Assembly (NCBI RefSeq): GCF_003001935.1
Contig: NZ_PVNG01000003.1
Location: forward strand, 1 to 64,000
DNA from: Nonomuraea fuscirosea
GTDB lineage: Bacteria; Actinomycetota; Actinomycetes; Streptosporangiales; Streptosporangiaceae
DNA: 64,000 bases
Direction of reading: 5' to 3'
In this document: positions 25,413 to 33,332 of the stretch, one piece after another
How the letters are laid out: each line of letters begins with the position of its first letter
Numbering within the stretch: position 1 is the first letter of the stretch
The notes under the pieces: generated by a model
Databases searched by the model: none
What the model saw: only the letters and a program-made list of their open reading frames with translations
Told to the model about the DNA's origin: nothing
Translations under genes and position numbers: made by a program

Positions 25413-26864
25413 GTGAAGACGGCTTATACCGCCGACCAGATCCGGGGTGCTGAGCGGGCGCTCATGGCGCTGCTGCCCGAGGGGACGCTGATGCAGCGGG
25501 CCGCGACCGGGCTCGCCGCCGTCTGTGCCGACCTGCTCGGGCGCGTGTACGGAAGACGAATCGTGCTGCTCGTCGGCAGCGGCGACAACGGCGGCGACGC
25601 GCTCTACGCGGGCGAGCGGCTGGCCAGGCGCGGCGCGTGGGTGGGCGCCGTGCTCGCCGGGTCGAAGACGCACGAGGCGGGGCTGCGGGCGCTGCTCGAC
25701 GCGGGCGGGCGGGTGGTCGAGCCGCCGGAGCTCGACCGGGCCGACCTGATCATCGACGGCCTCGTGGGGATCGGCGCCTCGGGGGCGTTGCGCGAGCCGT
25801 ACGCGCGCCTGGCCGAGACGGCGAACGCGGCTCCCGGCCCGGTCGTGGCCGTGGACGTGCCCAGCGGGGCCGACGCGAGCACCGGGCAGGTGGCGGGCGC
25901 TGCGGTCAGGGCCAGGGTGACCGTGACCATGGGGGCGTACAAGACGGGGCTGCTGGTCGATCCTGGAGCCTCCGTCGCGGGGGACGTCCGGCTGATCGAC
26001 ATCGGGCTGGGCGAGCACCTGCCCGATCCCGACGTCGCCGCGCTGACCGGCGGCGACGTGGACGCCCTCATGCCCAGGCCGGGCGCCGAGTCGGACAAAT
26101 ACCGCAGGGGAGTGCTCGGCGTGGCGGCGGGCGGCGACCAGTTCACCGGCGCCGCCGTGCTGGCCGTCGGCGGCGCGCTGCGGGCCGGAGCCGGCATGGT
26201 GCGGTACGCCGGCCGCGAAGGGCCGGTCGCCCAGGTGCGCGCCCACTGGCCGGAGGCCGTGGTGACGCCGCTGGACGAGCCCGTCATCGACCACGTCGGG
26301 CGGGTGCAGGCCTGGGTGCTCGGCCCCGGTCTCGGCACCGACGACTGGGCGCACGAGCTGGCGGCCAGGGTGCTCGGCTCCGGCGTGCCCGTGCTGGTCG
26401 ACGCCGACGCCCTGACGCTGGTGGCGCGGGACCCCGGGCTGCTGCGCAGGGACGCGCCCGTGCTGCTCACGCCGCACGCGGGTGAGCTGGCCAGGCTGAT
26501 CAGGGCCGAGCGCGACGACATCGAGGCGGCCAGGCTGGAGCACGTCCGCAGGGCGGCGGCGGAGCTGGGCGCGACCGTGCTGCTCAAGGGCTCGACCACG
26601 GTGGTGGCCGAGGACGCGCGACCGGTGCGGGTCAACCTCACCGGCACCTCCTGGCTGGCCACCGGCGGCACCGGCGACGTGCTGGCCGGCGTCGCGGGCG
26701 CGCTGCTCGCGCAGGGGCTGAGCTGCTACGACGCCGCATCCTGCGGCGCGTACCTGCACGGGCTGGCCGGACGGCTGGCCGCCGACGGCGCGCCCCTCGC
26801 GGCGGCCGACGTCGCCACTGCGGTTCCCGCGGCGATCCGGGCCGTGACCAGCGCGACCTCATGA
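25413..26864 (+). CDS. nnr: Bifunctional NAD(P)H-hydrate epimerase / ADP-dependent dehydratase
   Basis: Repairs damaged NAD(P)H hydrates. 483 residues from a GTG preceded by GGGAG. The N-terminal YjeF_N epimerase domain (about 1-210) has LLVGSGDNGGDALYAGERL and VDVPSGADASTG. The C-terminal YjeF_C kinase-like dehydratase domain (about 220-483) has LGPGLGTDDW, DADALTLVA, LTPHAGELARL, LKGSTTVV and ATGGTGDVLAG. Sits between acpS and alr in the conserved order. Confidence 0.94.
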   Translation: MKTAYTADQIRGAERALMALLPEGTLMQRAATGLAAVCADLLGRVYGRRIVLLVGSGDNGGDALYAGERLARRGAWVGAVLAGSKTHEAGLRALLDAGGRVVEPPELDRADLIIDGLVGIGASGALREPYARLAETANAAPGPVVAVDVPSGADASTGQVAGAAVRARVTVTMGAYKTGLLVDPGASVAGDVRLIDIGLGEHLPDPDVAALTGGDVDALMPRPGAESDKYRRGVLGVAAGGDQFTGAAVLAVGGALRAGAGMVRYAGREGPVAQVRAHWPEAVVTPLDEPVIDHVGRVQAWVLGPGLGTDDWAHELAARVLGSGVPVLVDADALTLVARDPGLLRRDAPVLLTPHAGELARLIRAERDDIEAARLEHVRRAAAELGATVLLKGSTTVVAEDARPVRVNLTGTSWLATGGTGDVLAGVAGALLAQGLSCYDAASCGAYLHGLAGRLAADGAPLAAADVATAVPAAIRAVTSATS

Positions 26865-26920
26865 GAGACCGGCCATGAGAACGGCGCCCGAGCACGTGCG
26901 CGAGCTGCCACACTAGAAGG

Positions 26921-28054
26921 ATGTACTCTCCGCGCGCCACGCCCGCCGAGGCACGGGTCGACCTGGCCGCCATCGGGCACAACGTGGGTCTGATCAAGGA
27001 CGCCGCCGGCGGCGCCGAGCTCATGGCCGCGGTCAAGGCCGACTCCTACGGGCACGGCCTGGTGCCGGTCTCCGAGGCCGTGCTGGGCGCCGGGGTGAGC
27101 CGGCTCGGCACCGCGTTCGTCAGAGAGGCGCTCGCGCTGCGCGAGGCCGGCGTGACCGCGCCGATCCTGTCCTGGCTGATCACGCCGGACGAGCCGCTCG
27201 ACGAGGCGCTGACCCACGACGTCGAGCTGTCGGCGTCCGACGTGCGGCTGCTCGGCGAGATCGCCGCCGCCGCCCGCCGCACCGGCCGCACCGCGACGCT
27301 GCACCTGGAGGCCGACACCGGCATGAGCAGAGGCGGCTCCCCGCTGGCCGCCTGGCCGGCGCTGCTGGCCAGGGCGCTGGAGCTGCGCGCCGAGGGCGTG
27401 ATCGAGATCGCCGGGCTCTGGTCCCACTTCGCCTGCGCCGACATCCCCGGGCATCCGTCGATCGCCAGGCAGCTGGAGGCGTTCGAGACGGCGCTGAAGC
27501 TGGCCGAGCAGGCCGGTGCCGGCGGCTCCCACGTGATCAGGCACATCGCCAACTCGGCCGCCACGATGACGCTGCCCGAGGCCCGCTACGACATGGTCAG
27601 AAGCGGCATCGCGATGTACGGCCTGAGCCCCGTCCCCGAGCTGGGCGACTTCGGCCTCAGGCAGGCGATGACGCTGGTGGCCAGGGTCGGGCTGGCCAAG
27701 CGGGTCACCGAGGACTCGGGCGTCTCCTACGGCCACCTCTACACCACCGAGCGCGAGACCACGCTCGGCCTCGTTCCCCTCGGGTACGCCGACGGGATAC
27801 TCCGGCACGCGACGGGGCGGGCCGAGGTGCTGGCGGGCGGACGCCGCAGGCTGATCGCCGGCCGGGTGTGCATGGACCAGTTCATGATCGACATGGGCGA
27901 CGACCCGCTGGCGGCGGGTGACGAGGTCGTGCTGTTCGGGCCGGGCGACGAGGGCGAGCCGACCGCTCAGGAGTGGGCGGATTCCCTCGGCACGATCACG
28001 CATGAGATCGTGACCAGGATCGGTGCGCGGGTGCCCAGGGTCTATCGAGGGTGA
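26921..28054 (+). CDS. alr: Alanine racemase
   Basis: PLP-dependent conversion of L- to D-alanine for peptidoglycan. 377 residues. The PLP lysine is K39 (AVKADSYGHG) and the opposing catalytic tyrosine is Y270 (SGVSYGHLY); GLVPLGYADG and GRVCMDQFMIDMGD are also conserved. The ATG follows AGAAGG with no spacing, which is poor for ribosome binding; CACACT 6 nt upstream resembles the leaderless arrangement seen at neighbouring genes. Followed 45 bp later by the hydrolase gene. Confidence 0.96.
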   Translation: MYSPRATPAEARVDLAAIGHNVGLIKDAAGGAELMAAVKADSYGHGLVPVSEAVLGAGVSRLGTAFVREALALREAGVTAPILSWLITPDEPLDEALTHDVELSASDVRLLGEIAAAARRTGRTATLHLEADTGMSRGGSPLAAWPALLARALELRAEGVIEIAGLWSHFACADIPGHPSIARQLEAFETALKLAEQAGAGGSHVIRHIANSAATMTLPEARYDMVRSGIAMYGLSPVPELGDFGLRQAMTLVARVGLAKRVTEDSGVSYGHLYTTERETTLGLVPLGYADGILRHATGRAEVLAGGRRRLIAGRVCMDQFMIDMGDDPLAAGDEVVLFGPGDEGEPTAQEWADSLGTITHEIVTRIGARVPRVYRG

Positions 28055-28099
28055 CGGCGGGCACATCGCGGCGGCCATGAGCGGAGAAGGATCGGGGAC

Positions 28100-29149
28100 A
28101 TGACGACGACAACACGGCGCAGGGTGGGCATCGCCGGCGCGCTCGTCGGTGCGGCATCCGCCGGTGTCGCGGCGGCGGCGCTGGCCAAGCGGTACGCGGT
28201 CGGCCGCATCAGGCTGCGCCCCGACACCGAGGCGAGCGAGCCGTTCGGCGAGCTGCGCGGCCGGGAGCGCACCCTCGTCACCTCCGACGGCAAGGCGCTG
28301 CACATCGTCATCGACGGCCCCGAGGACGCGCCGCTGACGGTCGTGTTCTGCCACGGCTACTGCCTCAACCTCGAATCCTGGCACTACCAGCGCAAGGACC
28401 TGCGGGAGAACTACCGGATCGTCCTGTGGGACCAGCGCTCCCACGGGCGCTCCCAGCGGGCCGGCGCCGACGACAGCACGATCGACCGCCTGGGCGAGGA
28501 CCTGGCCGAGGTGATCGAGCAGTTCGTGCCCGGCCCGTGCGTGCTGGTCGGCCACTCCATGGGCGGCATGACGATCATGGCGCTGGCCGACCGCCGCCCC
28601 GACCTGTTCGGCGACAAGATCCGCGCGGTGTCGCTCATCTCGACCTCGGCCGGCAAGCTCGCCGAGCTCACCCTGGGCCTGCCCGCGATGTTGTCCAAGG
28701 TCGTGCACAAGGTGGCGCCCACCACCGTGTCGATGCTGGGCAAACGGGGCGCCCTGGCCGACAGGGCCCGCAACGCGGGCAGCGACATCGCGTTCCTGAT
28801 CACCCGTTTCGTCGGCTTCGGCGACTCCAAGAACGTCAGCCCGACCGTGGTCGACTTCGCCGAGTCGATGATCAGGGCGACCCCGACCGAGGTGGTCGCC
28901 GACTTCTACCCCGCGCTGATGAACCACGACAAGCTCTCCGCCCTCGACGTGCTCGACCCGGTGCCCACCGTGATCCTGGTCGGCGACCGCGACTGGCTGA
29001 CCCCGCCCGACCACAGCAAGGCCATGGCCGCCGCGCTGCCCAAGGCCCAGCTCACCGAGGTGCCCGACACCTCGCACCTGATCCAGCTGGAGCGGCCCGG
29101 CGTCGTCAACGACGCGCTGCGCGACCTGCTGAAGCGGGTGGACCTGTGA
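28100..29149 (+). CDS. Alpha/beta-fold hydrolase, membrane-anchored
   Basis: 349 residues. An N-terminal hydrophobic helix (about 8-29) anchors or exports the protein. The hydrolase domain has FCHGYCLNLESWHYQ (oxyanion region), the nucleophile elbow GHSMGGM with S153, an acidic residue in VGDRDW (D296 or D298) and H326 in DTSHLIQLE. Substrate unknown. Located between alr and tsaE, a place held by the same kind of hydrolase in other actinobacteria. Its TGA stop shares bases with the first of two short upstream frames of tsaE. Confidence 0.9.
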   Translation: MTTTTRRRVGIAGALVGAASAGVAAAALAKRYAVGRIRLRPDTEASEPFGELRGRERTLVTSDGKALHIVIDGPEDAPLTVVFCHGYCLNLESWHYQRKDLRENYRIVLWDQRSHGRSQRAGADDSTIDRLGEDLAEVIEQFVPGPCVLVGHSMGGMTIMALADRRPDLFGDKIRAVSLISTSAGKLAELTLGLPAMLSKVVHKVAPTTVSMLGKRGALADRARNAGSDIAFLITRFVGFGDSKNVSPTVVDFAESMIRATPTEVVADFYPALMNHDKLSALDVLDPVPTVILVGDRDWLTPPDHSKAMAAALPKAQLTEVPDTSHLIQLERPGVVNDALRDLLKRVDL

Positions 29150-29228
29150 CGCGCCGGGGCACGTCCGAGGAGGAGGCAGGGCTGTGACGCGACTGGCCAC
29201 GCCCGAGGGGAAGGGGGCAGGGTTGTGA
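29146..29228 (+). repeat. Tandem copies of the tsaE start region forming two coupled mini-frames
   Basis: The first codons of tsaE (GTGACGCGACTGGC...) are preceded by two diverged tandem copies of about 38-41 bp. Frame 1, 29146-29187, encodes 13 residues (MTRRGTSEEEAGL). Frame 2, 29184-29228, encodes 14 residues (MTRLATPEGKGAGL). Each stop overlaps the next GTG as GTGA, so hydrolase, frame 1, frame 2 and tsaE form a chain of four coupled starts, each one reading frame apart. AG-rich ribosome binding sites precede each GTG. Confidence 0.8.
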
Positions 29229-29698
29229 CGCGACTGGCGACGCCCGAGGACATGCGCGCGTACGGGGCCCGCCTGGCCGCCCGGCTGCGCCCTGGAGACC
29301 TGCTCGTGCTGTCCGGCCCGCTCGGCGCCGGCAAGACCACGCTCGTGCAGGGCATCGCGGAGGGGCTGAAGGTACGCGGCCCGATCACCTCGCCCACGTT
29401 CGTGATCGCCAGGGTGCATCCCTCGCTGCGCCAGGGCCCGCCGCTCGTGCACGTGGACGCCTACCGGCTCGGCGGCGACCTGGAGGTCGACGATCTCGAC
29501 CTGGACGCCTCGCTGGAGGACTCGGTCACCGTCGTCGAGTGGGGCGAGGGGCTGGTCGAAGGGCTGGCCGAGGACCGGCTGGAGATCCACATCGACCGTG
29601 AGGCCGGCGACGAGGCCCGGATCGTGACCCTGCGCGGCGTGGGCTCCCGATGGAGTGACGGGTGGAGCGACACGCCGTCTGATCCGCCAGAAGAGTAA
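29225..29698 (+). CDS. tsaE: tRNA threonylcarbamoyladenosine biosynthesis ATPase TsaE
   Basis: Works with TsaB and TsaD, encoded 1.5-3 kb downstream, in making t6A37 of tRNA. 157 residues. The P-loop SGPLGAGKTTL lies at residues 30-40; GPITSPTFVI, LVHVDAYRLGG and VEWGEG are further TsaE motifs. The GTG start at 29225 overlaps the stop of a short upstream frame. The last 15 residues are a non-conserved tail. Separated from tsaB by the lipoprotein-sortase pair. Confidence 0.94.
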   Translation: MTRLATPEDMRAYGARLAARLRPGDLLVLSGPLGAGKTTLVQGIAEGLKVRGPITSPTFVIARVHPSLRQGPPLVHVDAYRLGGDLEVDDLDLDASLEDSVTVVEWGEGLVEGLAEDRLEIHIDREAGDEARIVTLRGVGSRWSDGWSDTPSDPPEE

Positions 29699-29731
29699 AA
29701 CGACGGTCAAAGCCCGGTATGGCTGGCACCC

Positions 29732-29830
29732 TTGACGTACCGGGCCGATGATTTAAATCATGATCGTCGGTCAGGGATTCGCCCAGAATTTCTGGGTATC
29801 AGGAGGGGCGACATCCACATTTTTGGTGGA
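29732..29830 (+). promoter_or_regulatory. Promoter/operator region with several palindromes before the lipoprotein-sortase pair
   Basis: TTGACG (29732-29737) resembles a -35 hexamer. A perfect 14-bp palindrome ATGATTTAAATCAT (29748-29761), AT-rich in a GC-rich genome, covers the expected -10 region and looks like a repressor operator. Downstream are CCCAGA/TCTGGG with a 3-nt loop (about 29780-29794) and CATCCAC/GTGGATG around a T-rich loop (about 29814-29834). The gap from 29699 to 29866 holds no other gene. Confidence 0.5.
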
Positions 29831-29866
29831 TGCTGGGTTGTAAGACGGCAAAGTGGGGTGCGGCCG

Positions 29867-30565
29867 GTGCTCAGGGTCAGGCGTGTCGCGTACGCGGGAG
29901 CCATCGTCATGGTCGGTCTGACCGGCTGCTCGGCCTCGGCCGATTCCGATCCAACAGCCACAGCGACGCCTCCGGCCAGCGGCACGGCCACCACCACGGC
30001 GACAGCCACCGCCACCGCGACGACGACCGCCACCCCGCGCACGACCACCACCAGGCAGACCATCAACGTCCAGCTCAACCCCGACCGCGTCACCGCCGGC
30101 GAGACGTCCAGGGTGTGGATCCTGGCCAACTGCCCGGTCCCGACCGGCGGTCCCGCCCACACCGGCACCGCCACGTCCAAGGCGTTCGTCAACGGCGTCA
30201 CGCTCAACCCGGTCCCGGCGGCCTCGGCCAGTCCCACCCCGACCGGCACGACCGCAGGCTCCCCGTGGGTGCGCGGCGAGGCGCAGGTCTCGGGAACGAT
30301 CCGACGCGGCAGCTACCGGGTGGACGTCAAGTGCGACGGCACCAACGACACCGGCAGGGCCACGCTCAGGGTGGCCGCGGCCGAGTCCGAGCCCGAGCCG
30401 ACCCGGACGGTGCCCACCAGGGCACCACGGGCCGGCGGCGGCGGCACGTACGCCCAGGACGCCTCCGAGGAGTCCTCCATCCCGCTCGGTCCGGCCGGCG
30501 CGCTGATCGCCCTGGCCCTGGCCGGAGGCATCGGCTTCGCGGTCAAGCGGCGCAACCGGGCCTGA
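29867..30565 (+). CDS. Putative lipoprotein with C-terminal membrane anchor, next to a sortase
   Basis: 232 residues. The N-terminus is a lipoprotein signal (RRVAYAGAIVMVGLTGC, lipobox LTGC with C21). A long Thr/Ala/Pro-rich stretch follows, then an Ig-like segment (TRQTINVQLNPDRVTAGETS to VDVKCDGTND) with two cysteines. A second Pro/Thr linker leads to a hydrophobic segment flanked by KRRNRA, which looks like a cell-wall sorting tail; no LPxTG is seen, only IPLGPAG just before the helix. The GTG start is chosen for AGTGGGG upstream. The sortase gene starts 4 bp after the stop. Confidence 0.7.
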   Translation: MLRVRRVAYAGAIVMVGLTGCSASADSDPTATATPPASGTATTTATATATATTTATPRTTTTRQTINVQLNPDRVTAGETSRVWILANCPVPTGGPAHTGTATSKAFVNGVTLNPVPAASASPTPTGTTAGSPWVRGEAQVSGTIRRGSYRVDVKCDGTNDTGRATLRVAAAESEPEPTRTVPTRAPRAGGGGTYAQDASEESSIPLGPAGALIALALAGGIGFAVKRRNRA

Positions 30566-30568
30566 CCC

Positions 30569-31108
30569 ATGGCCCGGACAGGACGGGTGGTGCTCGCGGG
30601 CGCCGTCACGGGCCTGGTGCTGGTCGCGTTCGGCAAGAACATGGAGACCGGCACGACCAAGCCCGCCGCCGCGGTCGTGCCCAAGAGCATCGACATCCCC
30701 TCGATCGAGGTCGAGGCCGACCTGATGAAGCTCGGCCTGCAGAAGAACGGCGAGGTCGAGCTGCCGCCGTACGAGAAGCCGAAGCTGGCCGGCTGGTACA
30801 CCGGCAGCGCGGTGCCCGGCGAGAAGGGCCCCTCGGTGATCATCGGCCACGTCGACACGAAGACCGCCCCCGCCGTCTTCTACAAGCTCAGGCAGTTACG
30901 CAAGGGCCAGACCGTCAAGGTCGAACGCAGCGACGGCAAGGTCGTGTCGTTCAAGGTGGACTCGATCGAGCAGGTGCACAAGGACAGCTTCCCCACCGAA
31001 CGGGTCTACCTGGAGGACGGGCTCAAGCTGGTCACCTGCGGCGGCAAGTTCGACTACGCGTCGGGCGAATACGTCGACAACATCATCGTGTACGCCTCCC
31101 AGGCCTGA
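30569..31108 (+). CDS. Class E/F-type sortase
   Basis: 179 residues. A short N-terminal hydrophobic helix (about 6-21) anchors a sortase domain with catalytic H94 in VIIGHVDT and C157 in LVTCGG. The usual region of the third catalytic residue reads GEYVDNIIVYA, with Val at a place where an arginine may be expected; R145 or another residue may serve instead. Probably acts on the protein encoded 4 bp upstream. Leu110 is encoded by TTA (30896-30898), a rare codon in such genomes and a possible bldA-type control point. Confidence 0.88.
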   Translation: MARTGRVVLAGAVTGLVLVAFGKNMETGTTKPAAAVVPKSIDIPSIEVEADLMKLGLQKNGEVELPPYEKPKLAGWYTGSAVPGEKGPSVIIGHVDTKTAPAVFYKLRQLRKGQTVKVERSDGKVVSFKVDSIEQVHKDSFPTERVYLEDGLKLVTCGGKFDYASGEYVDNIIVYASQA

Positions 31109-31164
31109 GCGGCCGCGTTCAGGCGTGAAACGGCGTACCGGCCAGGCGTGACCCGCGCGGCGGG

Positions 31165-31170
31165 TAGGCT
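31165..31170 (+). promoter_or_regulatory. Candidate leaderless -10 element of the tsaB-rimI-tsaD operon
   Basis: TAGGCT followed by AAACAGTC and the GTG start of tsaB at 31179. There is no ribosome binding site. Spacing fits transcription starting at the G of the start codon. Confidence 0.55.
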
Positions 31171-31178
31171 AAACAGTC

Positions 31179-31826
31179 GTGCTGGTCCTGGCCTTTGATA
31201 CCGCAACCCCCGCCGTCACCGCCGCGCTCCACGACGGGGAGGGCGTGCTCGCCGAGTCGACCACGATCGACGCCCGGCGCCACGGCGAGTTGCTCGTGCC
31301 CACCATCGAGTCCGTGCTCAGCGAGGCGGGCGTGCGGCTGCGCGAGGTGAGCGCCGTCGTGGCCGGCAGCGGCCCCGGCCCCTACACCGGGCTCCGGGTC
31401 GGGCTGATGACCGCCCAGGGCCTGTCGACCACGCTGGGCGTGCCCGCGTACGGGATCTGCACGCTCGACGCCGTCGCCTACGCCTCAGGGCTCGGCGAGC
31501 CCTTCCTCGTGGCCACCGACGCGCGGCGCAAAGAGGTGTTCTGGGCGCGTTACACCGACTGCCGCACCCGCGCCGAGGGCCCCTTCGTCGACCGGCCCGC
31601 CGACGTGCCCGTCCAGGGCCTGCCGGTCGTCGGCGCGGGCGCCGGGCTCTACCCCGACCTGCTGGGCGACGGCGGCGACGCGCCGCCCTACCCCTACGCG
31701 GGCGCCCTGGCCGCGCTGGCGGCGCTCCGGCTCGGCGAGGGCGTGCCGCTCGACCCCCCGCGACCGATCTACCTGCGCAGGCCCGACGCCGTGGTGCCGG
31801 GCGCGCCCAAGAAGGTGACGGCGTGA
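31179..31826 (+). CDS. tsaB: tRNA threonylcarbamoyladenosine biosynthesis protein TsaB
   Basis: Non-catalytic partner of TsaD in t6A synthesis. 215 residues of the ASKHA fold: LVLAFDTATPAVTAAL, ARRHGELLVPTIESVL, VVAGSGPGPYTGLRVG. The GTG start sits 8 nt after TAGGCT. The stop overlaps the GTG of rimI by 4 bp. Confidence 0.95.
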   Translation: MLVLAFDTATPAVTAALHDGEGVLAESTTIDARRHGELLVPTIESVLSEAGVRLREVSAVVAGSGPGPYTGLRVGLMTAQGLSTTLGVPAYGICTLDAVAYASGLGEPFLVATDARRKEVFWARYTDCRTRAEGPFVDRPADVPVQGLPVVGAGAGLYPDLLGDGGDAPPYPYAGALAALAALRLGEGVPLDPPRPIYLRRPDAVVPGAPKKVTA

Positions 31827-32269
31827 ACCTCAGGCCGATGACCGAGGCCGACCTCCCGGCCGTCATGGCGATCGAGCGCGCCACGTTCCCGCTCGACGCC
31901 TGGAGCGAGGGCATGATGCGCGGCGAGCTGGCCGACATGCCGCGCACCCGCCACTACGTGGTGGTCACCGTGGACGACGAGATCGTGGCCTACGCGGGCC
32001 TGGCCGCCGCGGCCGACCAGGCCGACGTGCAGACCATCGCCGTGCTGGAGAAGCACCAGGGCACCGGCCTCGGCAGCGCGATGCTGACCGAGCTGCTGGC
32101 CGAGGCGACCCGCCGCGGCGCGCGCGAGATCTTCCTGGAAGTACGCGCCGACAATCCCCACGCGCAGGCGGTCTACCGGCATTTCGGGTTCGAGGGGATC
32201 GGCACCCGCCGCCGCTACTACGACGACGGCACCGACGCGATCATGATGAGAAGGAAGCTTGGTGACTGA
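31823..32269 (+). CDS. rimI: Ribosomal protein S18 alanine N-acetyltransferase
   Basis: 148-residue GNAT protein. The acetyl-CoA loop is [15 protein letters not shown] (Q/RxxGxG/A), followed by [23 protein letters not shown] and [15 protein letters not shown]. Placed between tsaB and tsaD as in many actinobacteria; the start overlaps tsaB by 4 bp and the stop overlaps the tsaD start region by 8 bp. Acetylation of S18 is the family assignment, not shown here. Confidence 0.92.
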   Translation: MNLRPMTEADLPAVMAIERATFPLDAWSEGMMRGELADMPRTRHYVVVTVDDEIVAYAGLAAAADQADVQTIAVLEKHQGTGLGSAMLTELLAEATRRGAREIFLEVRADNPHAQAVYRHFGFEGIGTRRRYYDDGTDAIMMRRKLGD

Positions 32270-33293
32270 CGCACCCCTGGTCCTGGGCATCGAAACGTCC
32301 TGCGACGAGACCGGCATCGGCATCGTCAGAGGTCACACGCTGCTGGCCAACACGATCGCCTCCAGCATGGACGAGCACGCCAGGTTCGGCGGCGTGGTGC
32401 CCGAGGTCGCCTCGCGCGCCCACCTGGAGGCCATGACGCCCACCGTGGAGGCCGCGCTGGCCGAGGCCGGGCTCACGTTCGCCGACATCGACGCCATCGC
32501 CGTGACGGCCGGTCCCGGCCTCGCCGGAGCGCTGCTGGTCGGCGTGGCCGCGGCCAAGTCCTACGCGCTCGGCCTCGGCGTGCCCCTCTACGGCGTCAAC
32601 CACCTGGCCGCCCACGTCGCGGTCGACCAGCTGGAGCACGGGCCGCTGCCCAAGCCGTGCATCGCCATGCTGGTCTCCGGCGGGCACTCCTCGCTGCTGC
32701 TCGTGCCCGACGTAGCCGGCGACGTGATCTCGCTCGGCTCCACCGTGGACGACGCGGCCGGCGAGGCGTTCGACAAGGTCGCTCGGGTGCTGGGGCTGCC
32801 CTTCCCCGGCGGCCCGTACATCGACAGGGCCGCGCGCGACGGGTCGGGGGCGGCCATCGCGTTCCCGCGCGGCAAGATCGACGACGGCACGCTCGACTTC
32901 TCCTTCTCCGGGCTCAAGACGGCCGTCGCCCGGTGGGTCGAGGCCCGCGAGGCGTCCGGGCAGTCCGTGCACGTGCCCGACGTGGCCGCCTCCTTCCAGG
33001 AGGCCGTGGTCGACGTGCTGACCCGCAAGGCGCTGCAGGCGTGCCGGAAATACGACGTGCACGACCTGCTGATCGGGGGCGGGGTGGCGGCCAACTCGCG
33101 GCTGCGCGCGCTGGCCCAGGAGCGGTGCGAGGCGGCCGGCGTACGGCTGCGGGTGCCTCGTCCCGGGCTGTGCACCGACAACGGGGCCATGGTCGCCGCG
33201 CTCGGCTCCGACCTGGTCGCGGCCGGGGTGACGCCGTCGACGCTGGCGATCCCGGCCGACTCGTCGCTGCCGATCACGACCGTGCACGTCTGA
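32262..33293 (+). CDS. tsaD: tRNA N6-adenosine threonylcarbamoyltransferase TsaD
   Basis: Catalytic subunit that transfers the threonylcarbamoyl group to A37. 343 residues. [15 protein letters not shown], the metal-binding [36 protein letters not shown] and [12 protein letters not shown] are the defining motifs. GTG at 32262 is chosen over the TTG at 32259 because AAGGA (32251-32255) then has a 6-nt spacing. Confidence 0.96.
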   Translation: MTDAPLVLGIETSCDETGIGIVRGHTLLANTIASSMDEHARFGGVVPEVASRAHLEAMTPTVEAALAEAGLTFADIDAIAVTAGPGLAGALLVGVAAAKSYALGLGVPLYGVNHLAAHVAVDQLEHGPLPKPCIAMLVSGGHSSLLLVPDVAGDVISLGSTVDDAAGEAFDKVARVLGLPFPGGPYIDRAARDGSGAAIAFPRGKIDDGTLDFSFSGLKTAVARWVEAREASGQSVHVPDVAASFQEAVVDVLTRKALQACRKYDVHDLLIGGGVAANSRLRALAQERCEAAGVRLRVPRPGLCTDNGAMVAALGSDLVAAGVTPSTLAIPADSSLPITTVHV

Positions 33294-33295
33294 CC

Positions 33296-33326
33296 GGCCG
33301 CCCCCGCCCGCGTGGCGAGGGCGGCC
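33296..33326. terminator. Hairpin between convergent tsaD and the coiled-coil gene
   Basis: Eight-bp arms (33296-33303 and 33319-33326) with a GC-rich 15-nt loop in the 39-bp convergent gap. No T-tract. Probably a shared terminator. Confidence 0.55.
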
Positions 33327-33332
33327 TGTCGC

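Noticed and set aside
26726-29710. A 994-codon open frame on the minus strand opposite nnr, alr and the hydrolase
   Set aside because: It is antisense to three well-supported genes, has no recognisable domain, and is rich in Arg/Gly/Gln/His as expected for the complement of GC-rich coding DNA.
29732-29866. TTG start at 29732 for the lipoprotein gene
   Set aside because: It would add 45 polar residues before the lipoprotein signal peptide, and TTGACG is better explained as a -35 element.
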